Assembly: GCF_041734735.1 (NCBI RefSeq)
Contig: NC_134905.1
Coordinates: 9,931,786-9,995,785, forward strand
Reading direction: 5' to 3'
Origin: Babylonia areolata
Taxonomy: Eukaryota > Mollusca > Gastropoda > Neogastropoda > Buccinidae
DNA length: 64,000 bases
Shown: positions 1 to 10,750 of the stretch, one piece after another
How positions within the stretch are numbered: the first letter of the stretch is position 1
How the letters are laid out: the number at the start of each line of letters is the position of its first letter
Program-made: the position numbers and the translations under genes
The notes under the pieces: generated by a model
Seen by the model: only the letters and a program-made list of their open reading frames with translations
The model's database searches: none
Told to the model about the DNA's origin: nothing

Positions 1-21
1 TAATTTATTAAAGTTCTAAAT

Positions 22-762
22 AATAATAATAATATAATGATAATAATAATAATAATATTTTATCTTTATACAGCGCTATAATACAAGCATAAGCAAGCTC
101 TCAGCGCTTTACAATCCAGTACCTAAAGTGAAACAAGAAAGCATATAAAAAGTAGTAGAAACATAAAACAGAATCATTAATATTATAAAAACACAATGCA
201 TAAAACTCACAAAGTAACATACTCTTAATACTACAACTGTTACACTCCAACACTCACACAAACACATACACACAGAGACACACATTTGATTAAATGGCTG
301 AGATAACAGCAATTTTCACTTAAAATACATAAAAAGGAGCATAACTGCAATTTGCATGCCATAGATTTTGTAAAAATTGTAAAAGTTTTGGATAGAAAAG
401 GTAAAAGGGGTAAAAATCGGCAGTATTTCTCCCTTTCAAACCACACTACCACCATCCATCTACCCACCCCCATTCTCTCTACTCACCCATCAAACACACT
501 CACATTGCCATGAGCCTGGGACAACAGCACTATGTGAGTTATGACAAGTATTTTTTTAAAGAGATAAGTTTTAAGATTTGCTTTAAAGGTAGATAGTTGA
601 GTTCTTTATCTGAGAGCAATAGGCAGAGAATTCCAAGTTGTTGGGCCGAAGACAGAAAATGACCTCTTTCCACAGGAGTTAAGGAAGTATCGGGGAACAG
701 TTAGCTGGGAGGAATCAAGAGATCTCAATGTTCTGTTTGGCAAGTACGGGTTAACAAGCTCA
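22..762 (-). mobile_element. LINE A (CR1/L2-like), 3' part
   Basis: Read on the minus strand, about 606-762 encodes the C-terminal end of a LINE reverse transcriptase, including ELVNPYLPNRTL and FGPTTWNSLPIALR, a tail typical of CR1/L2-group ORF2 proteins. The 3' UTR then runs leftward into a TAA-rich terminal repeat at 22-60. The same protein continues upstream at 4757-5735, so this is one element split by a later insertion (763-4719). The coding part is a fossil. The 3' boundary is approximate because the simple repeat continues to the window edge. Confidence 0.75.
726..762. repeat. Target-site duplication, left copy (37 bp)
   Basis: This 37-bp segment is identical to 4720-4756. The two copies flank the plus-strand LINE B exactly, and removing one copy plus the insertion restores an uninterrupted LINE A reading on the minus strand. 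The first base is ambiguous with the element's ATTC tail. Confidence 0.85.
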
Positions 763-3700
763 TAGCAGTGACAGAGGTGGAGAAAGACAGGCAGCTTCTC
801 CTGCATGTATTCGGGACAGCCAATAGGGGTCAGGCTGGGCATCAACTACCTCATGTGAACTAAGAAATACATGTCAGACTGCAAAGTTATCTGAACCTAC
901 TTTAAAAGGAACTGTTAAACCGAGTTGGTGCATTGATCCAAGTATGTGTCAAACCATCACATTTCTAAATTATAATGTTTGTGGGTTGATTCGGAAGTTG
1001 TCTAATCAAGATTTTGTAGATTTTATAACCGCTTATGATTTCATTACATTGACTGAAACTTTTGTTACAGAAGATATCGATTCAACTATTTTCAAAAATT
1101 ATGACTGCTTTATTTCCAAAACGACAAAACTCACGAAGCAAGGGAGGCATTCAGGAGGAGTTATGGTGCTTGCAAACAAACGTTTTTCCAAATTAATCTC
1201 CCATATAAAAACTGATCAAGATAATGTCATTGTATTAAGACTGTCTAAAGAATTGTTTGGGAGTGAATGTGATGTCATGCTTATCTCATCTTATGTAAGA
1301 CTATATGATTCCAGCTATTGGAAAAACAATCATGGTGGATATGGTGTAGAAATAATTGATGAATGTATCATGCCTCTACATGAAACATATGGTTATTTTC
1401 ATATTCTTCTCTCTGGAGACTCTAACACTCTCACTGCAAACAAAAACTATGAGCCCACAGAGGACAATTTTGAGCAGATAAGTAGCAATGTTACACTGGA
1501 TGATCACACATTCGCAAGAAAGTCTGATGATTTAGAAATAAATCTTTTGGGGAATCAGCTGGTTGATCTGTGTAGGGTTACAGATTGTTTTATTGTGAAC
1601 CGTATGGTACAGTGGAATTGTGACTCTGCATGTACATTCATGTCTGACAGTGGATCAAGTGTAACTGATTATTTTTTGATGTCCTGCAGCTTATTGACTC
1701 AATTGTCAGATATGCAGTTAGTTGTTAAAGAACTTTAGAATCTGATCATTTGCTAGTACAGCTGACATTGTTTACCGAGGTAAGAACTGATACAAATTCA
1801 CAGAACAATATTAAAGGAAATGGATACAATACTACAGAGAAAATAGTTTGGAATTTAGACAAAGAAGACGAATACATACTTACAAACGAAGAGGGATGGA
1901 CAAATCTGAACGAAGCCATAAACCAAACAGACAAAGATATTGACTTAGCATTGGCATTATTTAATCAGTACTTACTTGGAGCTGCTGAGTGTATGGTAAA
2001 AAATGTGTCTCATAGAAAGAAGTCACAAGGAGCAGAATGGTTTGATGAGGAATGCAGGCAGGCAAAGTGGGAATGTCGAAGACTGTTACGTTTATACCGA
2101 AAGCACAAACACTTCGGACGTTGCACATGTCAGAACAGACAGATGACGTGCATGGAAAACAGAAGTGAATCATTTTGCAACTGTAAGTGTCCAGAAATGA
2201 GAATATTGTATGTGGAAAGTAGAAAAACATACAGAAAATTATTAAAAACCGAAAGGACGAGTTTCCGGTGAGAAACAGCAGAGAAACTGTGTAAAAATAT
2301 GAATAGGTCTTTGATCTTTTGGAATTATCTGAAAAGAATAGGTTTAAAGAATAAATCATGCAACAGTGAAAATATAAGTATTCAGCAATGGTTTGAGCAT
2401 TTCCAGGCAGTATCCAGTTTTAATGAAGAGAGTACAGATAATCAAATAAACATAGAAAGCATTACCCAGGAAGAAGAAGAACATGCTTTAAATCAAGTAA
2501 TCACACATCAGGAAGTAGAGAAATCCATCAAGAAAATAAAATGCGGAAAAACCAGTGGAACCGATTGTGTTACAGGAGAAATGTTGAAAGCTGGTGGACA
2601 CAATGTTATTAACTTTTTAACGATGCTATTTAATAACATTTTTGATAGTGGCATATATCCCAAAGAGTGGGCCAAAGCTATAGTGGTACCAATTTTCAAA
2701 AAGGGTAACCTGGATAACCCTGATAACTACAGGGGTGTATCTTTAATCAATGTTACTTGCAAATGCTTTACTTCAATTTTGAATGAACGATTATATTCCT
2801 GGTTGGAGAAAAACAATGTAATTGTTGAAAACCAGGCTGGGTTTAGACAAGACTATTCAATTGATCACATATTTGATCTGTATTCAATTGCCCAGAAAAT
2901 ATTAAGTAGCAATGGTCGAAAACTCTATGTGGCTTTTGTTGACTTTAAAAAGGCGTTTGATTCTGTCCATCATAACAAATTGTTACAAACATTGCACAAG
3001 GAGGGGATGAAAGGTAAATTTTTTTGCTGCCTTCAGTCTGTGTGTGATTCTCTCATTTCATGTGTTCGTTCAAATGGAGAATACTGTTTTTTTAATGTCA
3101 TGTAGGTGTAAGACAGGTTTGTGGGTTAAGTCCCACGCTCTTCTCATTTTTTTTATTAATGAGTTAGCCAATCATATAAATGATACTGGGGTTCATGGTG
3201 TACAGTTACTTCCCACTCTTACTGAAGTTTTCATTCTACTTTTTGCTGGTGACGTAGCTTTAATTGCAACTACACCAGGCAGATTACAAACACAACTTAA
3301 CTCTTTGAAAATATGCTGTGATAGCTTGAGCTTAAATGTTTATAGAAGTAAGACTAAGATAACAGTGTTCAGAAAGGGGGGATATCTGGATAAGAAAGAA
3401 AAATGGATTTTTGAAGGAGTGGAAATTGAGGTGGTAAATACCAACTGTTACCTAGGATTCACATTCACAACTATGTTGAGTGCTAATGCAGGCAAAGGGC
3501 ATCTAGAAACAAAAGCAAAAAAAGCACTTTACCTTCTATGCAGAGCATTTAACAATTGTAAAGAAATGTCCCGAGAAGTCTTTTTCAAAATATTTGACTC
3601 CAAAATCCAGTCTATTCTGAGCAGAGATATGGGGGCTGCAACATTTAGATAGCATCGAAAAAATACATTTATTAGCTTGCAAAAGATTTCTCGGTGTTCC

Positions 3701-4719
3701 CCTCAAAACACCCATTAAACTACTTAACTAGTGTACTTAGAATTAGGCAGATACCCATTATACGTTAACTCATACATTAAATCCGTAAAATATTGGTTCA
3801 GATTATTAGAAATGAATTTAGATAGATTACCTAAACAGGCGTATCTTATGCTAGTAAACTTAGATGGGAACGGTAAAAGGTGTTGGGTAACAGGAATTAG
3901 AGAAATTTTGCGTAAAACTGGATTCAGTTATGTGTGATTGAATCAAAGAGTTGATAATATGCAGATGTTTATATTACAGTTCAAGCAGAGACTGATTGAT
4001 ATGTATGTGCAAGAATGGTCAGCATCTGTCAGAGATAAGGAAAGATATGCTGTATATATTCATCCATGCAAGATGGTTTCAGAACTGGACTCTATTTTGA
4101 ACATTTGGATATCTACTGCCTCAGAGTCGCTTTGACACAAATAAGACTTGGAGTCTTGCCGCTAAATAAGAACTATGAGAGATACTCTGAAAATCCGGTT
4201 GCAAGGTTTTGCCCATTTTGTAAAGGTGTGAATGAGGACGAATATCATTTTATATATTCATGCCCTTTGTATGTCGATCTTAGAAAAAAGTTTCTTGGTT
4301 TTTATGGCAATGTTCACATTAACATTCTGCTGGACAGTGTAGATAAAAAATAAAAAATAAAAAACCGATCTCATTCTGTAGCAAAATATATTTTTCATTC
4401 AATTAAGCGCAGACAAGAAGCGGTAACTAATCAATTAAGAAGAACATTTCTAGGTATGTGTGTGATAGTAAATGTTGACTGAAAATCCATTTTCATTAAA
4501 ATGATGAATATATATCTGACATTATGGGATATATTTATGCCAATCCTGTACAAAATCGTTGTTGTTGTTACATGCAACTTCAGAGTGTTGGATAATTTCT
4601 AATATTCATAGGAATGTCAATGGAATGCTATTGTTAGCACATCCCCCTTCCCAGCATCCCAGTGCAATGATGCATATGGCTTGAATACAATAAAACATTC
4701 ATTCATTCATTCATTCATT
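763..4719 (+). mobile_element. LINE B, nearly complete non-LTR retrotransposon nested in LINE A
   Basis: The element is about 3.96 kb: a 180-bp leader, an AP-type endonuclease region (944-1750), a linker, reverse transcriptase (about 2299-3650), a C-terminal region with a cysteine-histidine knuckle (4201-4270), a 3' UTR and an (ATTC)n tail ending at 4719. It is bracketed by a 37-bp target duplication, so both ends are known. Related endonuclease and linker sequence occurs at 39490-40150, where an ORF1 lies upstream; no ORF1 is present here, so this copy is probably 5' truncated. The clade was not assigned: the GVSL motif and FRKGG block set it apart from the CR1/L2 copies in this window. Confidence 0.85.
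944..4353 (+). pseudogene. LINE B ORF2 remnant (EN-RT-CCHC)
   Basis: The endonuclease starts at 944 (ATG, then the LNYNVCG core) with LTETF (catalytic Glu) and LSGDSNT in place of GDFN. The SDH motif lies at 1741-1749 in a different frame, just after a stop at 1736-1738. The linker continues to 2271. RT then has TSGTDCVTGEML, NYRGVSLINV and AFVDFKKAFDSV in 2299-3105. After a frame change near 3100 the catalytic box reads LFAGD (about 3240) instead of F/YADD, losing one metal-binding Asp. The C-terminal part (3731-4353) is cut by further stops and ends with CPFCKGVNEDEYHFIYSCP, a CCHC-type knuckle. At least five breaks and the FAGD change mean it cannot encode active enzyme. Confidence 0.8.
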
Positions 4720-4756
4720 CAATGTTCTGTTTGGCAAGTACGGGTTAACAAGCTCA
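4720..4756. repeat. Target-site duplication, right copy (37 bp)
   Basis: Identical to 726-762; it begins directly after the ATTC tail of LINE B. A 37-bp duplication is longer than the usual 7-20 bp for target-primed reverse transcription. Confidence 0.85.
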
Positions 4757-5735
4757 GAAAGATATGAGGGTGTGGTATCACAATTCAGGCATAGACAGGC
4801 AACTTTATATTCAATTCTGGCTTGAACAGGCAACCAATGAAGTGTCCGCAGGAGAGCAGTAACACATTCTCTCCTCGACTTTTTAAGGACGAGGCGAGCT
4901 GCACTATTCTGTATTTTCTGGAGCTTGTAGAGTTTATCATTGGGAAGGCCAGCTGTGAGAGAGAATTGCAATAATCTAGGCCGGATAAAATGAAGGCAAC
5001 AGCAAGTTTGCTGGCAGCATCAACAGACAGGAAGGGGCGGATTTTACTAATCTTATGAAGCTGAAAGTAAAGAACTTTACACAGGTGGTTCACATGAGTT
5101 TCTATCGTGAGGGATGAATCCAGGTAAAAAACCATGATTGCGGACAGAACTAGAGAAAGAAATTTCTATGCCAGAACAAATGATAGACGTTGTATTTATC
5201 TGCTTGAGCTTATTTTTATTACCAGTCAACATCAGTTCTGTTTTGTCATTATTCATTTTTAATTTGTTTTGTTTCATCCACTTTCCTACACTTTCTATAC
5301 CAGTTTTAAATTTAGAAGCTAAACACAGAATTTCAGAGGGAATAGTAGAATCATACAGTTGAGTATCGTCAGCAAACAGATGATAGTGAGGTACAGACTG
5401 TTGGATGATCAAACTTGATCAAACTTAGGCATTGTGTGTACATTGTAAAGAGTACTGGTCCCAGGACGGAACCTTGTGGTACCCCATATCTAAGCACAGA
5501 CAGAACAGACTGGTTTCCCTTGTGGTACCCCATATCTGAGCACAGACAGAACAGACTGGTTTCCATTTACAAGGACAGAGTGTGTGCGACCTGATAAGTA
5601 GGAATGAAACCATTTCGGAACAGTACCATTGAATCCGAACACAGCACACAATCTTCTGACCATAATGTCATGGTCTATCGTGTCAAATGCTAATAATATT
5701 TGCCCATTTGGCATTTTTGACATCAATCAAATCCA
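4757..5735 (-). mobile_element. LINE A (CR1/L2-like), 5' part with RT fossil
   Basis: On the minus strand from 5735 down, the RT order is readable across frames: AFDTIDHDIMVRRL (motif A region), YGVPQGSVLGPVLF (motif B), LFADDTQLYDS (catalytic box), WMKQNKLKMNNDKTE, then LDYCNSL, LQKIQNSAARLVLKK and TLHWLPVQARIEYK. These are classic CR1/L2-group signatures. No endonuclease is present, so the copy is 5' truncated near 5735 next to a TG microsatellite. Several frame changes break the ORF. A 46-bp tandem duplication (5474-5565) lies in the motif B region. It joins 22-762 once LINE B is removed. Confidence 0.8.
5474..5565. repeat. 46-bp tandem duplication inside LINE A
   Basis: Two nearly identical 46-bp units (5474-5519 and 5520-5565, one A/G difference seen). 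46 is not a multiple of three, so the duplication itself shifts the RT frame at the GVPQG motif. Confidence 0.8.
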
Positions 5736-5739
5736 GAGT

Positions 5740-5750
5740 TGAGGTCTCAC

Positions 5751-5788
<38 letters not shown>

Positions 5789-5882
5789 ATCCAATCCAGA
5801 GTTGAGCCACTTGAGGTCTCACTTGTGTACACGAATGTGTGTGTGCGCTCAGATCACAAGATGTGTGTGTGTGTGCATGTAG

Positions 5883-5934
<52 letters not shown>

Positions 5935-5954
5935 AATCAACACATCAGTCAGCT

Positions 5955-6036
<82 letters not shown>

Positions 6037-6085
6037 TGTGTTTTCCTGAATCAATCCATGGGTCAGCTGGTGTGTGTGTATGTCT
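5740..6085. repeat. (TG)n microsatellite cluster
   Basis: TG tracts at about 5752-5786, 5885-5930 and 5957-6032 are separated by short unique spacers. Two spacers share a CCAGAGTTGAG...GAGGTCTCACTTGTG segment (about 5726-5755 and 5797-5828), suggesting local duplication. Cys/Val and His/Thr ORFs over this stretch are artefacts. Confidence 0.9.
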
Positions 6086-6416
6086 GTGTCTGTCATTGTG
6101 CACAATTGGCTTTTTAACTAGTCATGCTGAAGAATACATTCAATGATTCATGCCTTATTTTTAAGTTATAATTGGGCTTCCTTGGTAATGGTGCTGTATC
6201 TATATGGTGAAACGATAATATGGTCGAATCACTGTTTTGTACCTAAACAAATACTACATCTTGCTGCATAATCTCCATACTTCTTACACACTGATACTGA
6301 TACAATTGGCAGATCTACTACTCATTCATTTGTGCAATGACACACCATGACAGAAACAACATACAAACCTTACAATTATGCGCAACAAAGCAATTTTCTA
6401 CAATGGGTATTCGTTT
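6086..6416. other. No recognisable feature
   Basis: About 330 bp of AT-rich sequence between the TG cluster and the CR1 3' end. I see no coding motif, splice-bounded exon or repeat in it. Confidence 0.5.
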
Positions 6417-8100
6417 AATCACAGAATCACAGAAATGTTTGGCTATAGGCTAAAAGCCTTTTGCCCTCATAATCAGTGTCCATTTATGTGCTTTTGGATC
6501 ACTTGTTGTGAACAGACCCTTGTTTAAATCTGGCATAGTGTATACTATATTTCTCTACAGCTCAATAAAGATTTAACTCTGTGGAAAATACATGGTTCTT
6601 AAACTTTTTGTCAATGTGATTTTTAAAGGCGTTTACCGATGGTGCATTGATGGTGTCATAGGAAAGGTTATTCCACAGATTTATGATACCGTTAGTAAAG
6701 AACTTGCGGAACTGGTTAGTTACGAAATTAGTTTTGTTTATTTTGAAGTTGTGCCCTCGAGTTTTATCGTAGTTAGTCATAGTAAACAAGGAAGAGGTGG
6801 TGCAAGGATCATAAATATTGTGCATGATCTTATATACTTCAATGAGATCACCTCTTAATCTTCTAAACTCTAGGCTAGGCATATTAAAAAGAGCCAGGCG
6901 CTCCTCATAACTAAGATCACGAGTACTATTAGTATTACTAGTTATGTACTTGGTAAATCTGCGTTGTACTCCTTCAATCATATTTATGTGCTTTTTAAGG
7001 TAAGGGCACCATACTGAGTTTCCATATTCAATAATGGGTCTAACCAGAGCTTTGAACAATGGAATCATAATTTTGGGAGATTTATTAGTTATAGTTCTCA
7101 CAAGAAGACCAGAAATTTGATTTCCCTTTTTCACTATATTATTTATATGTGCCTCAAAGCTTAGTTCTGGATCCATTGTGATCCCTAAATCTCTTTCCGC
7201 TGTTGTACTATCCATTGTTCGAGTTACCCCCTTTTCCTGTATCGTGTATTGATACTGTGGATTATTCTTTCCAAGGTGCAGAACTTTGCATTTCTCGCTG
7301 TTAAATTGCAACAGCCAAGTATTTGTCCATTTAACCAGATTATGTATACACATTTGCAAGTGATCTCTATCTTCTATATTTCGGATGGCAGAGTAAGCCT
7401 TAAAGTCGTCTGCAAAAATTTTTACTTTACAATCTACCTCACCAGGCATATCATTTATAAAGTATATGAACAAGGTTGGGCCAAGAACACTACCTTGTGG
7501 TACACCACTAGTTACCTTAACCTTTGATGATTTACTACTATTTACACTTACAAACTGTGATCTTCCATTTAGAAAGTCTCTGATCCACAATAGTAGTTTG
7601 CCTTTTATCCCATAGCCTCCTAGTTTATTCATGAGTCTGTGATGGGGAACTGTATCGAAAGCTTTCCTTAGATCAAGGTAGACTGCATCGACTGGTGCCT
7701 TCTCATCTAGCATGACTAACCAATCTTGTAATGTAACAAGTAGTTGAGTAACACACGAGCGCCCTCTGGTAAATCCAAACTGTTCTCTAGATAACAAATC
7801 ATGTTTGGTTAAGTGTTGGCAGAGAGCCTCTTGAATAAAACCCTCAAAAACTTTACAGACAACTGATGTTAGACTGACTGGACGATAGTTACCTGCAGAA
7901 TTCTTGTTACCTTTCTTAAAGATAGGTCGTACTTCTGCTTCTTTCCAAGCTTTTGGTATTTCACCCTTATCTTGTGTTCTATCAAACAAGATCTTAAGTG
8001 GATGAGCAATAACTTCAGCAAGCTCTATTAATGCTCGTGGGTGTATCTCATCAGGTCCTGGGGACTTCGATGGGTTTAGGCTCTTTAGAGCTTTTTTCAT
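6417..8100 (-). mobile_element. CR1-clade LINE, 5'-truncated
   Basis: The minus-strand element consists of an RT ORF (8100-6562) and a short 3' UTR ending in two copies of the octamer ATTCTGTG (about 6417-6436, revcomp). (ATTCTRTG)n is the diagnostic 3' terminus of CR1 retrotransposons. There is no endonuclease domain upstream; similarity stops at the first codon, so the copy is 5' truncated, as most CR1 copies are. Confidence 0.85.
6562..8100 (-). CDS. CR1 reverse transcriptase, uninterrupted 512 codons
   Basis: The protein opens with SLNPSKSPGPDEIHP (residues 7-21), the usual start of the RT region, then VRPIFKKGNKNSAGNYRPVSLTS, motif A YLDLRKAFDTV (Asp143), SGVPQGSVLGPTLF (198-211), the catalytic box FADD (229-232), and CR1 thumb sequences SEKCKVLHLG, AERDLGITMD and RPIIEYGNSVW. 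All expected RT catalytic aspartates are present and no stop or frameshift occurs over 1.5 kb. That suggests a recent insertion. It lacks the N-terminal endonuclease, so the copy cannot move by itself. The first ATG coincides with the truncation point, so there is no reason to think it is a real start. Confidence 0.85.
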   Translation of the reverse strand: MKKALKSLNPSKSPGPDEIHPRALIELAEVIAHPLKILFDRTQDKGEIPKAWKEAEVRPIFKKGNKNSAGNYRPVSLTSVVCKVFEGFIQEALCQHLTKHDLLSREQFGFTRGRSCVTQLLVTLQDWLVMLDEKAPVDAVYLDLRKAFDTVPHHRLMNKLGGYGIKGKLLLWIRDFLNGRSQFVSVNSSKSSKVKVTSGVPQGSVLGPTLFIYFINDMPGEVDCKVKIFADDFKAYSAIRNIEDRDHLQMCIHNLVKWTNTWLLQFNSEKCKVLHLGKNNPQYQYTIQEKGVTRTMDSTTAERDLGITMDPELSFEAHINNIVKKGNQISGLLVRTITNKSPKIMIPLFKALVRPIIEYGNSVWCPYLKKHINMIEGVQRRFTKYITSNTNSTRDLSYEERLALFNMPSLEFRRLRGDLIEVYKIMHNIYDPCTTSSLFTMTNYDKTRGHNFKINKTNFVTNQFRKFFTNGIINLWNNLSYDTINAPSVNAFKNHIDKKFKNHVFSTELNLY

Positions 8101-8865
8101 GTTTAAGATGATAAATAATTTATAAGTATTTGCTTTTCAAATTTTGGTGAAAGTCATACAAGTCTGTAAAATTGTCTCACATTAAGAATTATTTCTCATT
8201 CTGGTTCTATCGCAAATATTGCGATCAGGGAAGACATGACAAGGGAGGTCACCCACCACCCACGAAACGGAAAATAAAGTTGGTGCGTTATTTTCGCGGC
8301 ACAAACCTTTATGGAGATTGCATGCTTTGCAAGCAGCAACTATATTGATGCCAAGTTACTCAAGGTTCTTCAAAAAATACTTACCAGAAGTAGCGTTCCT
8401 TTGAAAGATTATATTACGGTAAAAACGTATCGGCTCTTGGAGTGCTGAAAACACGCAGCTGTTTCCCTTGGATTGTTGTTCCATTTGCGAATAAACCAAA
8501 CTGAAAATACGCCGGTGTAATGGTACCTGAAAACATGCACCAAAAAAAAAAAAGGGGGGGGGGGGATAATTTACCAAATAATCTGTCCCAGTCGTTCTCA
8601 CCAGCTGTCAATTCCATTTCAGAGTTCGTTCGACCAGCTGAAACAAAGATTTGACGCATCTATTCTTGTCTGCTTCGGAAAGATCACAATCATTTGGGAG
8701 ATGAATCTGGATCTGGATCTGGTGATGTGCGTCAGTCGCAGACGCCACTTCTGGCGATATAAACGCGACGGAACTAGGAGGACGCATGTACATAGCAGAA
8801 AAAAATAGTCTAAGAAAGACTTAAAGAAAACTGTCTACCCTGGGTTAAGACCATCAAACCCCCGG
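8101..8865. other. Anonymous sequence with A12/G11 tract
   Basis: About 760 bp with no recognised gene. It contains an A-run next to a G-run (8541-8563) and a possible CpG-containing region near 8740-8790. Short ORFs here show no family motif. Confidence 0.4.
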
Positions 8866-8869
8866 TTCG

Positions 8870-10750
8870 GCCGGAAGGGTCCAGGCCCCACTGCCAGAAA
8901 CAAGACCCTAAAAAAAATAATAATAAATAAAATAAAATAAAAATTTAGTGGTTGCTGGTCACAGGCTCAGATGGTGATCTGGTCAGCGCTGATGAAAATG
9001 CGCTGACGGAGCCTGCGGTGGCAGTGGCCTCACTCAGTTGGTTCCACTCCATGGCAGTCCTGTGAAGAAGGAGCTACGACCGGGACTATATTGCTCTGTT
9101 CTCGCGTCAGGGACCTGTAATCCACGGGAGTGGTTGATGGCCTGTCTTTCTAGTACATTTGTTGTTTTGAATCCCTCAAACCTGGTGGGCTTAATTCTGC
9201 GGCAGTTTGTGGGGGCCGGAGTTAGGAGTTTATCCAGTCCGCTGGGATAGCTTGGAGGACACCCTCTTATAGAAGAGGCTGAGGCGTTGGTGCCTGCGTC
9301 TTTCCTCCAGGGGCGGCAGGTTTAGTTCCTTCAGCACGCCACATACGCATCCGGGGTTCCTGGACTTGTTCTCTCTGGTAATAAAGTGTGCTGCTTGGCG
9401 TTGCACTCTCTCCAGCTTCTCGATGTCCTGCCTCTGGTATGGGTCCCACACTGTCGCGCTGTATTCCAGCTTGGATCTGACCAGTGCCGTATATGCCACT
9501 AAGGCTGGCGCCTGCAGTCTTTGGGGCAGTTCTGGAGGTTCTGGCGCAGGAATCCTAGGGTCGATCCAGCTTTGCGGCAGATATTGGAGATATGTGGGGA
9601 CCATTTCAAGTCGCTCGCGATTTGTACTCCGAGATAGGGTGTCGGTCTCTTGTAGTACTTGTTTCAATATTACTCCTCTTAGGCCACAGAGGTAGGACTA
9701 AGTGCTTTTCGTGTGATGGAGAGCAGATAGCACTTCTGGGCGTTGAAACGCATGCCCCACTTCTTAGCCCATTCTTCTAGGTTTCTGAGATCTGCCTGCA
9801 GGGTCAGATGGTCCTGGAAGCTGCGGATTTCCGCGGGTACAGCAAGCAGTCATCAGCGAAGAGCCGTCCTGTTGATCTCACTGATTCCGGCAGGTCATTG
9901 ATGTGGCAGAGGAAGAGTAATGGACAGAGCACTGTGCCTTGTGGGACGCCCGGCGGATTCAACTGCTGCTTCTTCGGATGCCTCGCCGTCCAGAACTACC
10001 CTCATCTTTCTCCCTCCCAGGAAGTTGTTGAGCCATGTGTAGATTGGGCCGTAGTGATCCATTTTATGCAAAAGTTTGCTGTGGGGTACCGTGTCAAAGG
10101 CTTTGCTGAAGTCAAGGACAATCACATCTGTCTGCCACCCAGCATCATTTGACTCATGGAGATCATTCGTCGTGGTAAGGAGTTGCGTCTCACATGAGTG
10201 GCCAGTCCTGAAGCCATGGTTTTTGTCCGATAGGATTCCATGCTTCTCTAAGTGTGTTCGGAAGTGTTGGCAAACGATATGCTCCAGAAGTTTACAGGCC
10301 CCTGAGGTAAGCGAAACTGGCCTGTAGTTTTCTGCTCGGTTTTTGTCACCTTTCTTATAGATAGCCGCGATGTTTGCTGAGCGCCAGTCAGATGGAAGTC
10401 TGGAGAGAGTGGTTGAAAATGGTTGTAAGGGGTGGAGCAATGGATTCATAGAGTTTTCAACACTCTGTTCGGTATGCCATCAGGGCCAGGGGATTTGGGT
10501 GGATTCAAATTCCTCAGCAGTTTCAGGATGCCGTTAATACCGAGCAGAACTGCTGCAGGAGGATCCGAGCTTTGGTGATGCTGTTGCTATGAAGAGTAGA
10601 GCCTTTTTTCAGGGGTGCTACTCCGACACTGTCCTGGCATCTCGCTTTCACATATCGCCGGAATGGCTTGGAGCTGTTCTCCTTCAGGCCGTTTTCAACT
10701 GTTGCGTTTACGTAATCCCATGCATGGTGTCTTGGTTGCTGTCCGCAGTT
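8870..10750 (-). mobile_element. LINE C (CR1/jockey-like), 5'-truncated fossil
   Basis: Minus-strand coding can be followed from the pre-RT linker (RYVKARCQDSVGVAPLKKG, about 10690-10600) through RT (RSANIAAIYKKGDKNRAENY, VIVLDFSKAFDTVPHSKLLH, 9895-10449) to the thumb (TALVRSKLEYSATVWDPY and LERVQRQAAHFITRE, 9230-9667) and a degraded C-terminus near 9000. The 3' UTR ends in an (ATTTT)-rich tail at about 8907-8945 (revcomp). Several frameshifts and stops break it. It starts at about 10750, directly against the oppositely oriented LINE D. Confidence 0.75.
9895..10449 (-). pseudogene. LINE C RT core fragment
   Basis: The 184-codon fragment holds RT motifs 1 to A: RLPSDWRSANIAAIYKKGDK, NYRPVSLTSGACKLLEHIV, HGFRTGHSCETQLL and LDFSKAFDTVPHSKLL. 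The frame is lost before motif B ([18 protein letters not shown] is off-frame). Motif C and the thumb continue in other frames to the left. Confidence 0.75.

Noticed and set aside
8541-8563. A-run/G-run junction as a regulatory or quadruplex element
   Set aside because: A single G-run cannot form an intramolecular quadruplex by itself, and homopolymer runs may be partly sequencing error.
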